Shown in pieces: positions 17,722-24,808 of a stretch of 64,000 nucleotides of DNA. A program made the position numbers and the translations under genes. Source of the stretch: VXNE01 sp963664635 (GTDB taxonomy: Bacteria; Pseudomonadota; Gammaproteobacteria; Pseudomonadales; Azotimanducaceae); NCBI GenBank assembly GCA_963664635.1, contig OY761542.1, forward strand, positions 3,782,001-3,846,000. The letters run 5' to 3'. Position 1 is the stretch's first letter, and each line of letters opens with the position of its first letter. Under the pieces are notes generated by a model, which was not told where the DNA came from, made no database searches, and saw nothing but the letters and a program-made list of their open reading frames with translations.

Positions 17722-18402
17722 ATGGGATTCGGCGACGCCTTTCTCGTCATCGGCCACCGCGGCGCCGCCGGGCTCGCCCCGGAGAACACGCTCGCGAGCT
17801 TTCGACGCGCCGTGGAGTTCGGCGTCGACGCGGTGGAGCTCGACGTGCACGTCGTCGAGGGGGAACTGACGGTGATCCACGACGACACCGTGGACCGGAC
17901 CACCGACGGGCGCGGGCCGCTGGCGGGCTACGGGCTCGCGGCGTTGCGCGAGCTCGACGCCGGGGCAGGCGAACGCATCCCGTTGCTGGAGGAGGTCTTC
18001 GACGCGCTGCCGGCGTCGATCGGCGTCAACGTGGAACTGAAGGGCAAGGGCACCGGGACGGTCCTCGCGGACCGCCTGCCGGACGACGGCCGCGAGATCC
18101 TCGTGTCGAGCTTCGACCGGGGGGAACTGCGCGACTTCCATGCCCGGCGCCCCCACGCGGCCTGCGCCCCGCTGTACCACCGGCGCCGGCCCGGGATGGT
18201 CGCGGAAGCGCGGCAGCTCGATGCGTGGTCCATCAACGTGGCGGACGGCCTGGTGGACGGCGGCCTCGTTGAACGCCTCGGTGCGGCGGGTTTCCGGGTG
18301 CTGGTGTACACCGTGAACCATGCAGCTCGCGCGGCCGAACTCGCGGCCATGGGCGCCGCCGGCGTGTTCACCGACTTCCCCGACCGCATCCCGCGCCCGT
18401 GA
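17722..18402 (+). CDS. glycerophosphodiester phosphodiesterase (GDPD)
   Basis: A 226-residue TIM-barrel enzyme that hydrolyses glycerophosphodiesters to glycerol-3-phosphate and an alcohol. Family signatures are IGHRGAAGLAPENTLASF at residue ~10 (catalytic His and metal Glu), AVELDVHVVEGELTVIHDDTVDRTTDG, VNVELKGKG, and a C-terminal FRVLVYTVN with TDFPDRI. There is no signal peptide, so it is likely the cytosolic UgpQ type. It is divergent from dnaX; no glycerophosphodiester transporter is nearby. Confidence 0.92.
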   Translation: MGFGDAFLVIGHRGAAGLAPENTLASFRRAVEFGVDAVELDVHVVEGELTVIHDDTVDRTTDGRGPLAGYGLAALRELDAGAGERIPLLEEVFDALPASIGVNVELKGKGTGTVLADRLPDDGREILVSSFDRGELRDFHARRPHAACAPLYHRRRPGMVAEARQLDAWSINVADGLVDGGLVERLGAAGFRVLVYTVNHAARAAELAAMGAAGVFTDFPDRIPRP

Positions 18403-18493
18403 CCGGGGCGGGACGCAGCCGCCGTGCCGGCCCCATCCGCGTCCGGAGCAACCCGGTCGTGCCCGCACCCGGCCCTTGACCGAGTCTCCATAG

Positions 18494-18507
18494 ATGACCA
18501 TGGTCAT
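18494..18507. promoter_or_regulatory. 14-bp perfect palindrome upstream of the antitoxin gene
   Basis: ATGACCATGGTCAT lies 37 bp upstream of the antitoxin start, just after a TTGACC box at 18476-18481. Phd/YefM antitoxins usually repress their own promoter through such palindromes, so this is a good operator candidate. The -10 region is not clear. Confidence 0.45.
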
Positions 18508-18543
18508 GGTGAGGCATTTGCCGTGAGTCTCGAGGAGGGTCGC

Positions 18544-18771
18544 ATGGACACAATCAAGGCTTCCGAGTTCAGGGCAAGGTGCCTGAGACTCATGGACGAA
18601 GTCGCTCGTACCGGACAGTCCATGGTCATCACCAAGAACGGCAAGCCCGTGGCGATGCTCGCCCCCTACGAGCGGAAGCCCGCCACGCTCGCCGGGTTGC
18701 ACCGCGGCTCCATTCGAATCCTCGGAGACATCGTCGCGCCGTTGGACGAGCCGTGGGAGGCGAACGCCTGA
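18544..18771 (+). CDS. Phd/YefM-family antitoxin
   Basis: A 75-residue type II antitoxin. MDTIKASEFRARCLRLMDEVARTGQSMVITKNGKPVAMLAPYE is the classic Phd/YefM fold that forms a DNA-binding dimer; the C-terminal ~25 residues (GSIRILGDIVAPLDEPWE) would wrap the toxin. The start at 18544 has a strong ribosome site (GAGGAGGG). A partner PIN toxin overlaps its end but is broken (next entry), so this antitoxin is now orphaned, although probably still self-regulating. Confidence 0.88.
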   Translation: MDTIKASEFRARCLRLMDEVARTGQSMVITKNGKPVAMLAPYERKPATLAGLHRGSIRILGDIVAPLDEPWEANA

Positions 18772-19055
18772 TCCTGCTGGACACGCACGTTCTGCTCTGG
18801 CTCGACCAGGACAGTCCGCGCCTGGGGACGCTCTGCTGCGGGAGCGCGACAGGCTGGCCATGGACATTCCGGTCGAGGCGTGGCGACGCAATCTCCTCGC
18901 CGGTGCCCTTCGCGAACTGCCGATCGACGGTCGCATCGGCGTGCGCGTTGCGACGCTTGCGAACCTGCACCGCGACCCGGCCGACCGCCTCATCGTAGCC
19001 ACCACCGAGCGTTTCGACTGCACCCTGGCGACCGCGAAGCCCGGGCCACGGACAT
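18753..19055 (+). pseudogene. decayed VapC-type PIN toxin
   Basis: The toxin frame would start at GTG 18753 (overlapping the antitoxin) and reads LILLDTHVLLWLDQDSPRLG, the first active-site Asp strand of a PIN nuclease. Immediately afterwards the frame is lost near 18833. A later frame from 18860 gives VEAWRRNLLAGALRELPIDGRIG and HRDPADRLIVATTERFDCTLATA, the C-terminal PIN region with its DPADR acidic residues. Between the two, about 30 residues of the middle (including a conserved Glu) are missing, and the last ~15 residues run into the pspC terminus. The nuclease cannot be made as written. Confidence 0.75.
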
Positions 19056-19865
19056 TCAGTCCGCGATCTTCCGGAGTTCCCGCTGCAGCTCGAACTGCCC
19101 CGACGTCACGTGGGTCTCCATCCGACGCAGGCGCAGTTCGAGTTCCATGAAGTCCGCCTGCACGGCGCGCAGGCTCCGCCGCGGCGAGAACCGCACGCCC
19201 ATCTCGGGGGCCGGGGCGGTGTGGTCGTGCCGGGCCCCGTCCCCGGCGTCCGGGTCGCGGTTTCTCGCGCGGCGGCGCAGGCCCGGCGGCCGCGGTGGGC
19301 GCGGCTTCCAGCGCCGCCGCCTGCGTTTGCGCTTCCCGTCCTCGTCCTGGTCGTCCTCCTCCCCCTCCCCCTCCGGCGGATGGTCCATGACGAAATAGGC
19401 CACCCAGTAGGCGGGGAAGACGATGCCCGGCATGAAGATCAGTCCGGTCACCGCGATGCAGCGGACGACCCACGCTTCCATGCCGAAGTAGTTCGCGATC
19501 CCGCCGCAGACGCCGACGAGCTTGCGGTTGTCGTCGTCCAGGTAGAGCTTGCGGGAGCGCCAGCCCCAGCCCCAATTGTAGGGCTCGTAGTCGTCCGAGC
19601 GGGCGCCACGCCAATCGTAGGGCTCGTAACCCCAGTGGTGTCCCCGACGCCGTTTTCTCGAACGGGACCGCTCCCTGCGGCGCCCGGTCCCGGCCTCCCG
19701 CTCTCCGCGCAGCCGGTCCGCCGCGTCGTCGAGGAACTCGGCGGCCCATTCTCCCATCTCGTCCCCCGCGCGGCTCGCGAGATCCTCCACCGTTTCCTCG
19801 AAGCGGCGCGCCGCGTCTTCGACGTTGCGGCTGCCGCGGCGTCCCTTGTCCGATGTGCGAGTCAC
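19056..19865 (-). CDS. pspC: phage-shock protein C
   Basis: A 269-residue PspC-domain membrane protein of the envelope-stress Psp system. The PspC core begins near residue 105: LYLDDDNRKLVGVCGGIANYFGMEAWVVRCIAV, then a membrane helix GLIFMPGIVFPAYWVAYFVM. Unusually, about 100 basic residues precede it (many RRR and SRSRKRRR) and a basic/acidic stretch follows, ending in an amphipathic helix ELRLRRMETHVTSGQFELQRELRK seen in many PspC proteins. The GTG start at 19865 is behind GGGAGGGAG. It follows pspB and pspA in one minus-strand operon. Confidence 0.88.
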   Translation of the reverse strand: MTRTSDKGRRGSRNVEDAARRFEETVEDLASRAGDEMGEWAAEFLDDAADRLRGEREAGTGRRRERSRSRKRRRGHHWGYEPYDWRGARSDDYEPYNWGWGWRSRKLYLDDDNRKLVGVCGGIANYFGMEAWVVRCIAVTGLIFMPGIVFPAYWVAYFVMDHPPEGEGEEDDQDEDGKRKRRRRRWKPRPPRPPGLRRRARNRDPDAGDGARHDHTAPAPEMGVRFSPRRSLRAVQADFMELELRLRRMETHVTSGQFELQRELRKIAD

Positions 19866-19881
19866 CTCCGCTCCCTCCCGA

Positions 19882-20124
19882 TCAGTCTTCGGCGTGGCGC
19901 TTGCGCCAGTCCGGGGTCTCCGCGTCGAGAATCGCCTCGAGGGTCTCGACCCGCTCTCCCATGCGCTCCGCGATCTCCGCGAGCCGCTCGAGTTCCGCGC
20001 GTTCGTCTTCGGAGAGGGCCCCCTGCGAGCGCCGCTTGCTGCGGTAGTGCATCAGGATCCATAGGGGGGCGACGATGACGACGAACAGGAGCGTCGGTAC
20101 GAAGGCGAAAACGGATGCGTCCAT
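19882..20124 (-). CDS. pspB: phage-shock protein B
   Basis: An 80-residue PspB: an N-terminal membrane helix (VFAFVPTLLFVVIVAPLWILMH) followed by a charged coiled coil (ALSEDERAELERLAEIAERMGERVETLEAIL) ending DTPDWR-like ETPDWRKRH, which is typical. PspB and PspC sense membrane damage and release PspA from PspF. The start at ATG 20124 has GGAGTGACC; an upstream ATG at 20172 has none. Next gene pspC follows by 16 bp. Confidence 0.9.
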   Translation of the reverse strand: MDASVFAFVPTLLFVVIVAPLWILMHYRSKRRSQGALSEDERAELERLAEIAERMGERVETLEAILDAETPDWRKRHAED

Positions 20125-20212
20125 GGTCACTCCTTGTCCGGACTCTGCCGCGACGGCGCGGGCGCAAGCCACGAGCCACGCGGCGGCCGTCCGTCCGGGC
20201 TACGCCGGTGTT

Positions 20213-20893
20213 TCATTCCGCGGCCTTGCCGTCCGCCGGCCCTTCCACCCGCGCCTTGAGCTTCGCGAGCTCTTCGTCCATGCGCTCGTTGTCCTCGAGC
20301 TCCTCGATCTCGGCGGCCAGCGTCTTTTGCCCCAGATCGTAGGACTCGACCATTCCTTCGAGGTCGTCGAGCTTGCGCTCGTAGAGCTCGAAGCGGTGCA
20401 TCGCGTCGTCGATGTTGTGCTCGGAGAGCTGCCGCCGGATGCCGAGGCGCGTCTGGGCCGTCTGGCCGCGGACGATGAGCGCGCTCTGCCGGGCCTTGGC
20501 GTCCTTGATCTTCGCCTGCAGCGCGGCGACGTCGCCGTTGAGCTTCGCCAGCGTCTCGTCGAGGATCTGCACTTCGTCCCCGGCCGCCTGCGCCATTTCG
20601 GCGGCCCTGTTGCGCTCGACGAGCGCCGCGCGGGCCAGGTCGTCACGCTCCTTGCGGATGGCCAGTTCGGCCTTGCGCTCCCACTCCGCGGCTTCCGCCG
20701 CCAGGGCCTCCCGGCGCCGCGCGAGCTCCTTCTTGTCCGCAATGGCCCGGGCGGAGGTCGTGCGCACCTCCACCAGGGTCTCCTCCATCTCCTGGATGAT
20801 CAGCCGCACCATCTTCTCCGGATCCTCCGCCCGGTCGAGCAGGGCGTTGAGGTTGGAGTTGACGATGTCGCTCAGACGGGAAAATACGCTCAT
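20213..20893 (-). CDS. pspA: phage-shock protein A
   Basis: A 226-residue PspA/IM30 protein that coats damaged inner membrane and restrains PspF. It is almost entirely coiled-coil, opening MSVFSRLSDIVNSNLNALLDRAEDPEKMVRLIIQEMEE, the amphipathic membrane-binding helix and start of the family. The C-terminal MDEELAKLKARVEG matches PspA of gammaproteobacteria. It is the first gene of the pspABC operon, divergent from pspF across 181 bp with a candidate sigma-54 promoter. Confidence 0.95.
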   Translation of the reverse strand: MSVFSRLSDIVNSNLNALLDRAEDPEKMVRLIIQEMEETLVEVRTTSARAIADKKELARRREALAAEAAEWERKAELAIRKERDDLARAALVERNRAAEMAQAAGDEVQILDETLAKLNGDVAALQAKIKDAKARQSALIVRGQTAQTRLGIRRQLSEHNIDDAMHRFELYERKLDDLEGMVESYDLGQKTLAAEIEELEDNERMDEELAKLKARVEGPADGKAAE

Positions 20894-20949
20894 GGCTTGC
20901 CTCCAGCGGGTGTCTCGATCGGATCTTCCATCCCTGTGCCCAGGGAGGT

Positions 20950-20966
20950 TTCACATTCCGTGCCAA
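20950..20966 (-). promoter_or_regulatory. candidate sigma-54 promoter of pspA
   Basis: On the minus strand TTGGCACGGAATGTGAA matches the -24 half of the sigma-54 consensus (TTGGCACG) exactly, but the -12 half reads GTGA where TTGC is expected. It would place the transcript start about 45 bases before the pspA ATG. Since PspF activates only sigma-54 promoters, one is expected here. An interrupted palindrome (AACCATTGGTT, ~21051-21061) near the pspF start may be a PspF or IHF-region element. Confidence 0.4.
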
Positions 20967-21074
20967 CATCGGGAAGCACGCAACCCATTGTTTTATTGAC
21001 CTTCTTGAACCGTCGGTTTCTCGCAACACCGCGCTGCATGGTGAATTTCGCCAACCATTGGTTACCATGGAACC

Positions 21075-22067
21075 ATGATTCGCGAGAAAGACCGGCTGGT
21101 CGGCGAGGCACCCGCGTTCCTGGCGGCCCTCGACGAAGTCTCCGCGGTCGCTCCGCTGGAGAAGCCCGTGCTCATCGTCGGCGAGCGCGGCACCGGCAAG
21201 GAGCTCATCGCGGCGCGGCTGCACTACCTGTCGAATCGGTGGGACGCCACGTTCCTCAAGATGAACTGCGCGGCGATCTCGGACTCGCTGCTCGAGAGCG
21301 AACTGTTCGGGCACGAAGCCGGCGCTTTCACCGGCGCCGCGCGCGCCCACCAGGGCCGCTTCGAACGGGCCGACGCCGGCACGCTGTTCCTCGACGAACT
21401 CGCGACCACCTCGGTGCTGGTGCAGGAGAAGATCCTGCGCGTCATCGAGTACGGCGAGTTCGAGCGCCTCGGCGGCAGCAAGACCCTGCGCGCGGACGTG
21501 CGGCTGATTGCGGCGACGAACGAGGACCTCCCCCGCCTCGCCGGCGCCGGCAGGTTCCGCCGCGACCTGCTCGACCGGCTCGCCTTCGACGTCATCACCC
21601 TGCCGCCGCTGCGGGCGCGCAGCGAGGACATCGCGCTGCTCGCCGAGTGTTTCGCCATCGACATGGCGACGGAACTCGGGCGCGACTACTTTCCGGGGTT
21701 CGCCCCCGCGGCCCTCGAACAGCTCCACGCCTACCACTGGCCAGGGAACGTCCGAGAACTCAAGAACGTGGTCGAACGGGCCGTCTACCGGACTCCCGCC
21801 GACCTGCCGGTCCACGAGATCACCATCGATCCCTTCGATTCTCCGTTCCGGCCGGAGGACGACGGTGACGGGGGCGGGGGCGGCCGCGGCGCGCAGTCGC
21901 TGCCGCTGGACCTGAAACAGACGGTCCGGCAGCTCGAGATCGACCTCTGCAACGCGGCCCTCGCCAACGCGCGCTACAACCAGCGCAAGGCGGCGGACCT
22001 GGTCGGGCTCACCTATCACCAGTTCCGCGGGTACCTGCGGAAATACGACATCGGGCACGACGACTGA
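21075..22067 (+). CDS. pspF: psp operon transcriptional activator PspF
   Basis: A 330-residue sigma-54 enhancer-binding protein without a receiver domain, as in PspF. The AAA+ domain begins at residue ~10, with Walker A VGERGTGKELIAAR, the sigma-54 contact loop GAFTGA, Walker B GTLFLDELAT, and WPGNVRELKNVVERAVYR. A Fis-type helix-turn-helix closes the protein (NQRKAADLVGLTYHQFRGYLRKY). A Gly/Asp-rich linker (EDDGDGGGGGRG) precedes it. It ends 36 bp from the convergent oxidoreductase gene. Confidence 0.96.
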   Translation: MIREKDRLVGEAPAFLAALDEVSAVAPLEKPVLIVGERGTGKELIAARLHYLSNRWDATFLKMNCAAISDSLLESELFGHEAGAFTGAARAHQGRFERADAGTLFLDELATTSVLVQEKILRVIEYGEFERLGGSKTLRADVRLIAATNEDLPRLAGAGRFRRDLLDRLAFDVITLPPLRARSEDIALLAECFAIDMATELGRDYFPGFAPAALEQLHAYHWPGNVRELKNVVERAVYRTPADLPVHEITIDPFDSPFRPEDDGDGGGGGRGAQSLPLDLKQTVRQLEIDLCNAALANARYNQRKAADLVGLTYHQFRGYLRKYDIGHDD

Positions 22068-22103
22068 CGCGACCGCCGCCCGGGACCGGGTGGTTCGGCG
22101 CCG

Positions 22104-24188
22104 TCACACCCGCTGGATCCAGACCCGGTTGTCGTGGAACGCCGCCCCGCCCATCGGCGCCACCGCGTCCGCGCCGGTCAGCACGTTGACGCCCTTGCCC
22201 CCCTCGAAGGCGTCGTTCGGCCAGATGCTCTCGATGATCACGACGCCGCGCTGGACGCCCGCGAAGGCTTCGACGTGGATGACGAGGGCGCCGCGGTCGT
22301 TGCCGACCCGCACGCGGTCGCCGTCGGAGGCGCCGAGGTCCGCGATGTCGTCCGGGTGCATCATCATGCGCGGGCGCCGCTGCCGCCGGATCGAGGTAGG
22401 CGTCTCGTTGAAGCTCGAATTGAGGTAGTGGCGGGCGGGCGCGGTCACCAGCCGGAACGGCATCGCTTCGGTCGCCTCCTCGATGACGTCCCAGTGGTCG
22501 GGCAGGCGCGGCATCGTGTCGAAGACGGCGGCGTCCACGAAACCCCGGGGCGCATGCAGCTTCCAGCTCGGGGCGAACCGGAACTTCCCGTCCGGGAACG
22601 CAAAGCCGTCCACGTAGTGGGCCTCGTCGAACGGCGGCTGCACGTCGAACCAGCGTTCCGCCTCCAGCCGGTCGAGGCCGTCCCAGCCGGACGCGCGCAG
22701 GGTGTGGTCGATGAGTTCGCGGGCGGTCAGGTCGAACCCCGGGTGCTCCGCGCCCAGCCGGTGCGCGAGGGCGCAGACCACTGCGTGGTTCGAGCGGCAC
22801 TCCCCCGGCGGCTCGACGATCTTCGGACCGAGCAGGATGTGCTGGTGGCCGCCGCCCTGGTACAGGTCGTCGTGCTCGAGGAACATCGTGGCGGGCAGCA
22901 CGATATCCGCCATGACGGCGGTTTCCGTCAGGAACTGTTCGTGCACGCACACGAACAGATCGTCCCGGGCGAACCCCCGGTGCACCCTCCCCTGCTCCGG
23001 CGCCACGGACATCGGGTTCGTGTTCTGCACGAAGAGCGCCGTCACCGGCGGGCCGTCGCCGAGGTCCCGCGGATCGCCGTCGAGCACCGGGCCGATGCGC
23101 GACTGGTCGAGGATGCGCGTCGCGGGATCGCGGGCGTCGAGCCCCTCGATCATCGACATGTCCCAGTGGTAGATGGAGCCGTTGTTGTGGAAGGCGCCGC
23201 CGCCTTCGTGCAGCCACGCGCCCGTCACCGCCGCGATGGACAGCGCCGCGTGCATGTTCACGGCGCCGTTGCGCTGACGCGAGAAGCCGTAGCCGAGGCG
23301 CAGGTAGGTGCGCGGGGTCGTGCCGATCATGCGCGCGAGGGTCTCGATCGTCTCGACCGGGACGCCGGTGATCGCCTGCGCCCACTCGGGGGAGCGATCC
23401 GCGAGATGCCGTTCGAGGTCGGCGGGACAGTCCGTGTAGCGCTCGAGGTACTCCCGGTTCGCGTGGCCGTCCCTGAACAGGACGTGCATCACGGCACAGG
23501 CCAGGGCGCCGTCCGTGCCCGGGCGCACGCAGACAAAGAGATCGGCCTGCTTCGCGGTGGCGTTGCGGTAGGTGTCGATCACGACGATGGGCGCCCCGCG
23601 CTCGCGCCTGGCGGCGAGCGCGTGGGTCATGACGTTGATCTGGGTCGCGGCGGCGTTCGTGCCCCAGATGACGACCAGATCGGACTTCGCCATCTCGCGC
23701 GGGTCGGCGCCTGCCAGCTTGCCCGTACCCGCGATGAAGCCACTCCACGCCAGCGTGACGCAGATGGTGGAGTGCTGCCGCGAGTAGCGTTTCGCGTGGC
23801 GCAGGCGGTTGATGCCGTCGCGCATCACCAGGCCCATGGTGCCCGCGTAGTAGTACGGCCAGACGGTCTCCGGGCCGTGGCGCTGCTCGGCCTCCAGGAG
23901 GTTCTCCGCGACGAGGCCGAGGGCATCGTCCCAGGACACCGGCTCGAAGCTGTCCCGGCGACCCTTCTCGCCGACCCGGCGCAAGGGTGTCGTCAGGCGG
24001 TCGGGGTGATGGATGCGTTCCGCGTAGCGCGCGACCTTGCTGCAGATGACGCCGGCGGTATAGGTGTTGTCGCGGGCGCCCCGGACCCGGCCGATGGTGC
24101 GTTCATCGAGCCGCTCGACGGCCAGGGCGCAGGTGGACGGGCAGTCGTGGGGGCAGGCGCTGTAGAGGATCTGCGGTGGCGCGGGCAT
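22104..24188 (-). CDS. molybdopterin-dependent oxidoreductase (DMSO reductase superfamily)
   Basis: A 694-residue Mo/W-bis-PGD enzyme. The N-terminal 4Fe-4S motif is ACPHDCPSTCALAV with the fourth Cys in VICSK; then VSWDDALGLVAEN, VVIWGTNAAATQINVM, KFR-type dinucleotide regions and a C-terminal cap (RMMMHPDDIADLGASDGDRVRVGNDRG). The residue where Mo is liganded cannot be assigned by eye. I start at ATG 24188 (MPAPPQILYSACPHDC) with GAGGA upstream; 21 extra residues from 24251 look random. No Tat signal, so the enzyme is probably cytosolic. It lies alone; no iron-sulfur or membrane partner gene is adjacent, so the electron acceptor is unknown. Confidence 0.88.
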   Translation of the reverse strand: MPAPPQILYSACPHDCPSTCALAVERLDERTIGRVRGARDNTYTAGVICSKVARYAERIHHPDRLTTPLRRVGEKGRRDSFEPVSWDDALGLVAENLLEAEQRHGPETVWPYYYAGTMGLVMRDGINRLRHAKRYSRQHSTICVTLAWSGFIAGTGKLAGADPREMAKSDLVVIWGTNAAATQINVMTHALAARRERGAPIVVIDTYRNATAKQADLFVCVRPGTDGALACAVMHVLFRDGHANREYLERYTDCPADLERHLADRSPEWAQAITGVPVETIETLARMIGTTPRTYLRLGYGFSRQRNGAVNMHAALSIAAVTGAWLHEGGGAFHNNGSIYHWDMSMIEGLDARDPATRILDQSRIGPVLDGDPRDLGDGPPVTALFVQNTNPMSVAPEQGRVHRGFARDDLFVCVHEQFLTETAVMADIVLPATMFLEHDDLYQGGGHQHILLGPKIVEPPGECRSNHAVVCALAHRLGAEHPGFDLTARELIDHTLRASGWDGLDRLEAERWFDVQPPFDEAHYVDGFAFPDGKFRFAPSWKLHAPRGFVDAAVFDTMPRLPDHWDVIEEATEAMPFRLVTAPARHYLNSSFNETPTSIRRQRRPRMMMHPDDIADLGASDGDRVRVGNDRGALVIHVEAFAGVQRGVVIIESIWPNDAFEGGKGVNVLTGADAVAPMGGAAFHDNRVWIQRV

Positions 24189-24337
24189 GTTCGGCGTGAT
24201 CCTCGACGGCCCGGTCCCGCCGCTTCCCGGCGGGACTTCGGAGCGGGCCATCTTGCGTCATCGCGGGACAAACGCAAGCGGCGTGGCGGAGCCCGGAACC
24301 GGGGTCGTTCCCGGTGGCTCCGCCCCTGGGGCGCTGC

Positions 24338-24343
24338 TAAGAT
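24338..24343 (+). promoter_or_regulatory. probable -10 box of the SRP RNA gene
   Basis: TAAGAT ends 12 bases before the inferred 5' end of the SRP RNA. The -35 region is poor, which fits a stable-RNA promoter in GC-rich DNA only loosely. Confidence 0.4.
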
Positions 24344-24355
24344 GCGCGGCACGAT

Positions 24356-24467
24356 GGTGACCCCACCGGTCCCCTCGCGACGACAAGTTGTGAACCCCGT
24401 CAGGCCCGGAAGGGAGCAGCGGCAGCAGCGGACTCGGGCGCCGGGGTGTGGCTGGTGGGTCGCCTCC
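24356..24467 (+). ncRNA. ffs: bacterial small signal recognition particle RNA (4.5S)
   Basis: The conserved apical domain is unmistakable: GTCAGGCCCGGAAGGGAGCA at 24399-24418, with the GGAA tetraloop and the asymmetric loop that binds Ffh. The 5' strand GGTGACCCCACCGG (24356-24369) pairs with CTGGTGGGTCGCC (24452-24464), closing a long hairpin as in the ~110-nt gammaproteobacterial RNA. The ends are set from that pairing and may be off by a few bases. It lies 6 bases upstream of tRNA-Ser and may be co-transcribed with it. Confidence 0.93.
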
Positions 24468-24473
24468 ACCTTC

Positions 24474-24563
24474 GGAGAGGTGTCCGAGCGGCCGAAGGAG
24501 CACGCCTGGAAAGTGTGTATGGGTGAAAGCCCATCGAGGGTTCGAATCCCTCCCTCTCCGCCA
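24474..24563 (+). tRNA. tRNA-Ser (anticodon GGA), CCA encoded
   Basis: A 90-base serine tRNA with the acceptor stem GGAGAGG/CCTCTCC, an anticodon arm CACGC-CTGGAAA-GTGTG (anticodon GGA at 24508-24510, reading UCC/UCU), a long variable arm (ATGGGTGAAAGCCCAT) typical of class II tRNAs, and the T arm GGGTTCGAATCCC. The encoded CCA ends at 24563. DNA immediately downstream turns AT-rich and accessory, so this tRNA is a likely integration point. Confidence 0.96.
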
Positions 24564-24808
24564 CTATCTTGTTAAAATACACTTATTATCAATAGGCTAA
24601 TAGTTAGTGTTTCGAAATGAAACCACTTGAACTTTCACTTTTGTGCGATGATCCGAGGCACCTTGCTGCGACTCCACGGCACGGCCCATGTCCCATCTGC
24701 CGATGACTGCATAGGCTGCCTTGCTGCCTCGCTGGGAAGTCGGCATGCTCCGCAAGCCGCGAGCGATGTCTACGAGTCGCACGGCCACCTAACCGTCGGA
24801 TCCATCGC
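24564..24808. other. AT-rich junction between tRNA-Ser and accessory genes
   Basis: The first ~80 bases (ATCTTGTTAAAATACACTTA...) are clearly lower in GC than the flanks, marking a change of origin. I find no intact gene and no second copy of the tRNA 3' end elsewhere in the window, so this is a possible attachment-site scar without proof. Confidence 0.4.

Noticed and set aside
15976..19749. A 1257-residue minus-strand frame over dnaX and neighbours
   Set aside because: It is out of frame with dnaX and pspC and shows only Arg/Gly/Ala-rich low-complexity sequence.
24474..24563. A second copy of the tRNA-Ser 3' end as an attR site further right
   Set aside because: I looked for the T-arm/acceptor sequence downstream and did not see it in the window, so no attachment pair is claimed.
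22134..24575. An 813-residue plus-strand frame spanning the oxidoreductase, SRP RNA and tRNA
   Set aside because: It is a high-GC shadow of the minus-strand molybdopterin enzyme and runs through RNA genes.
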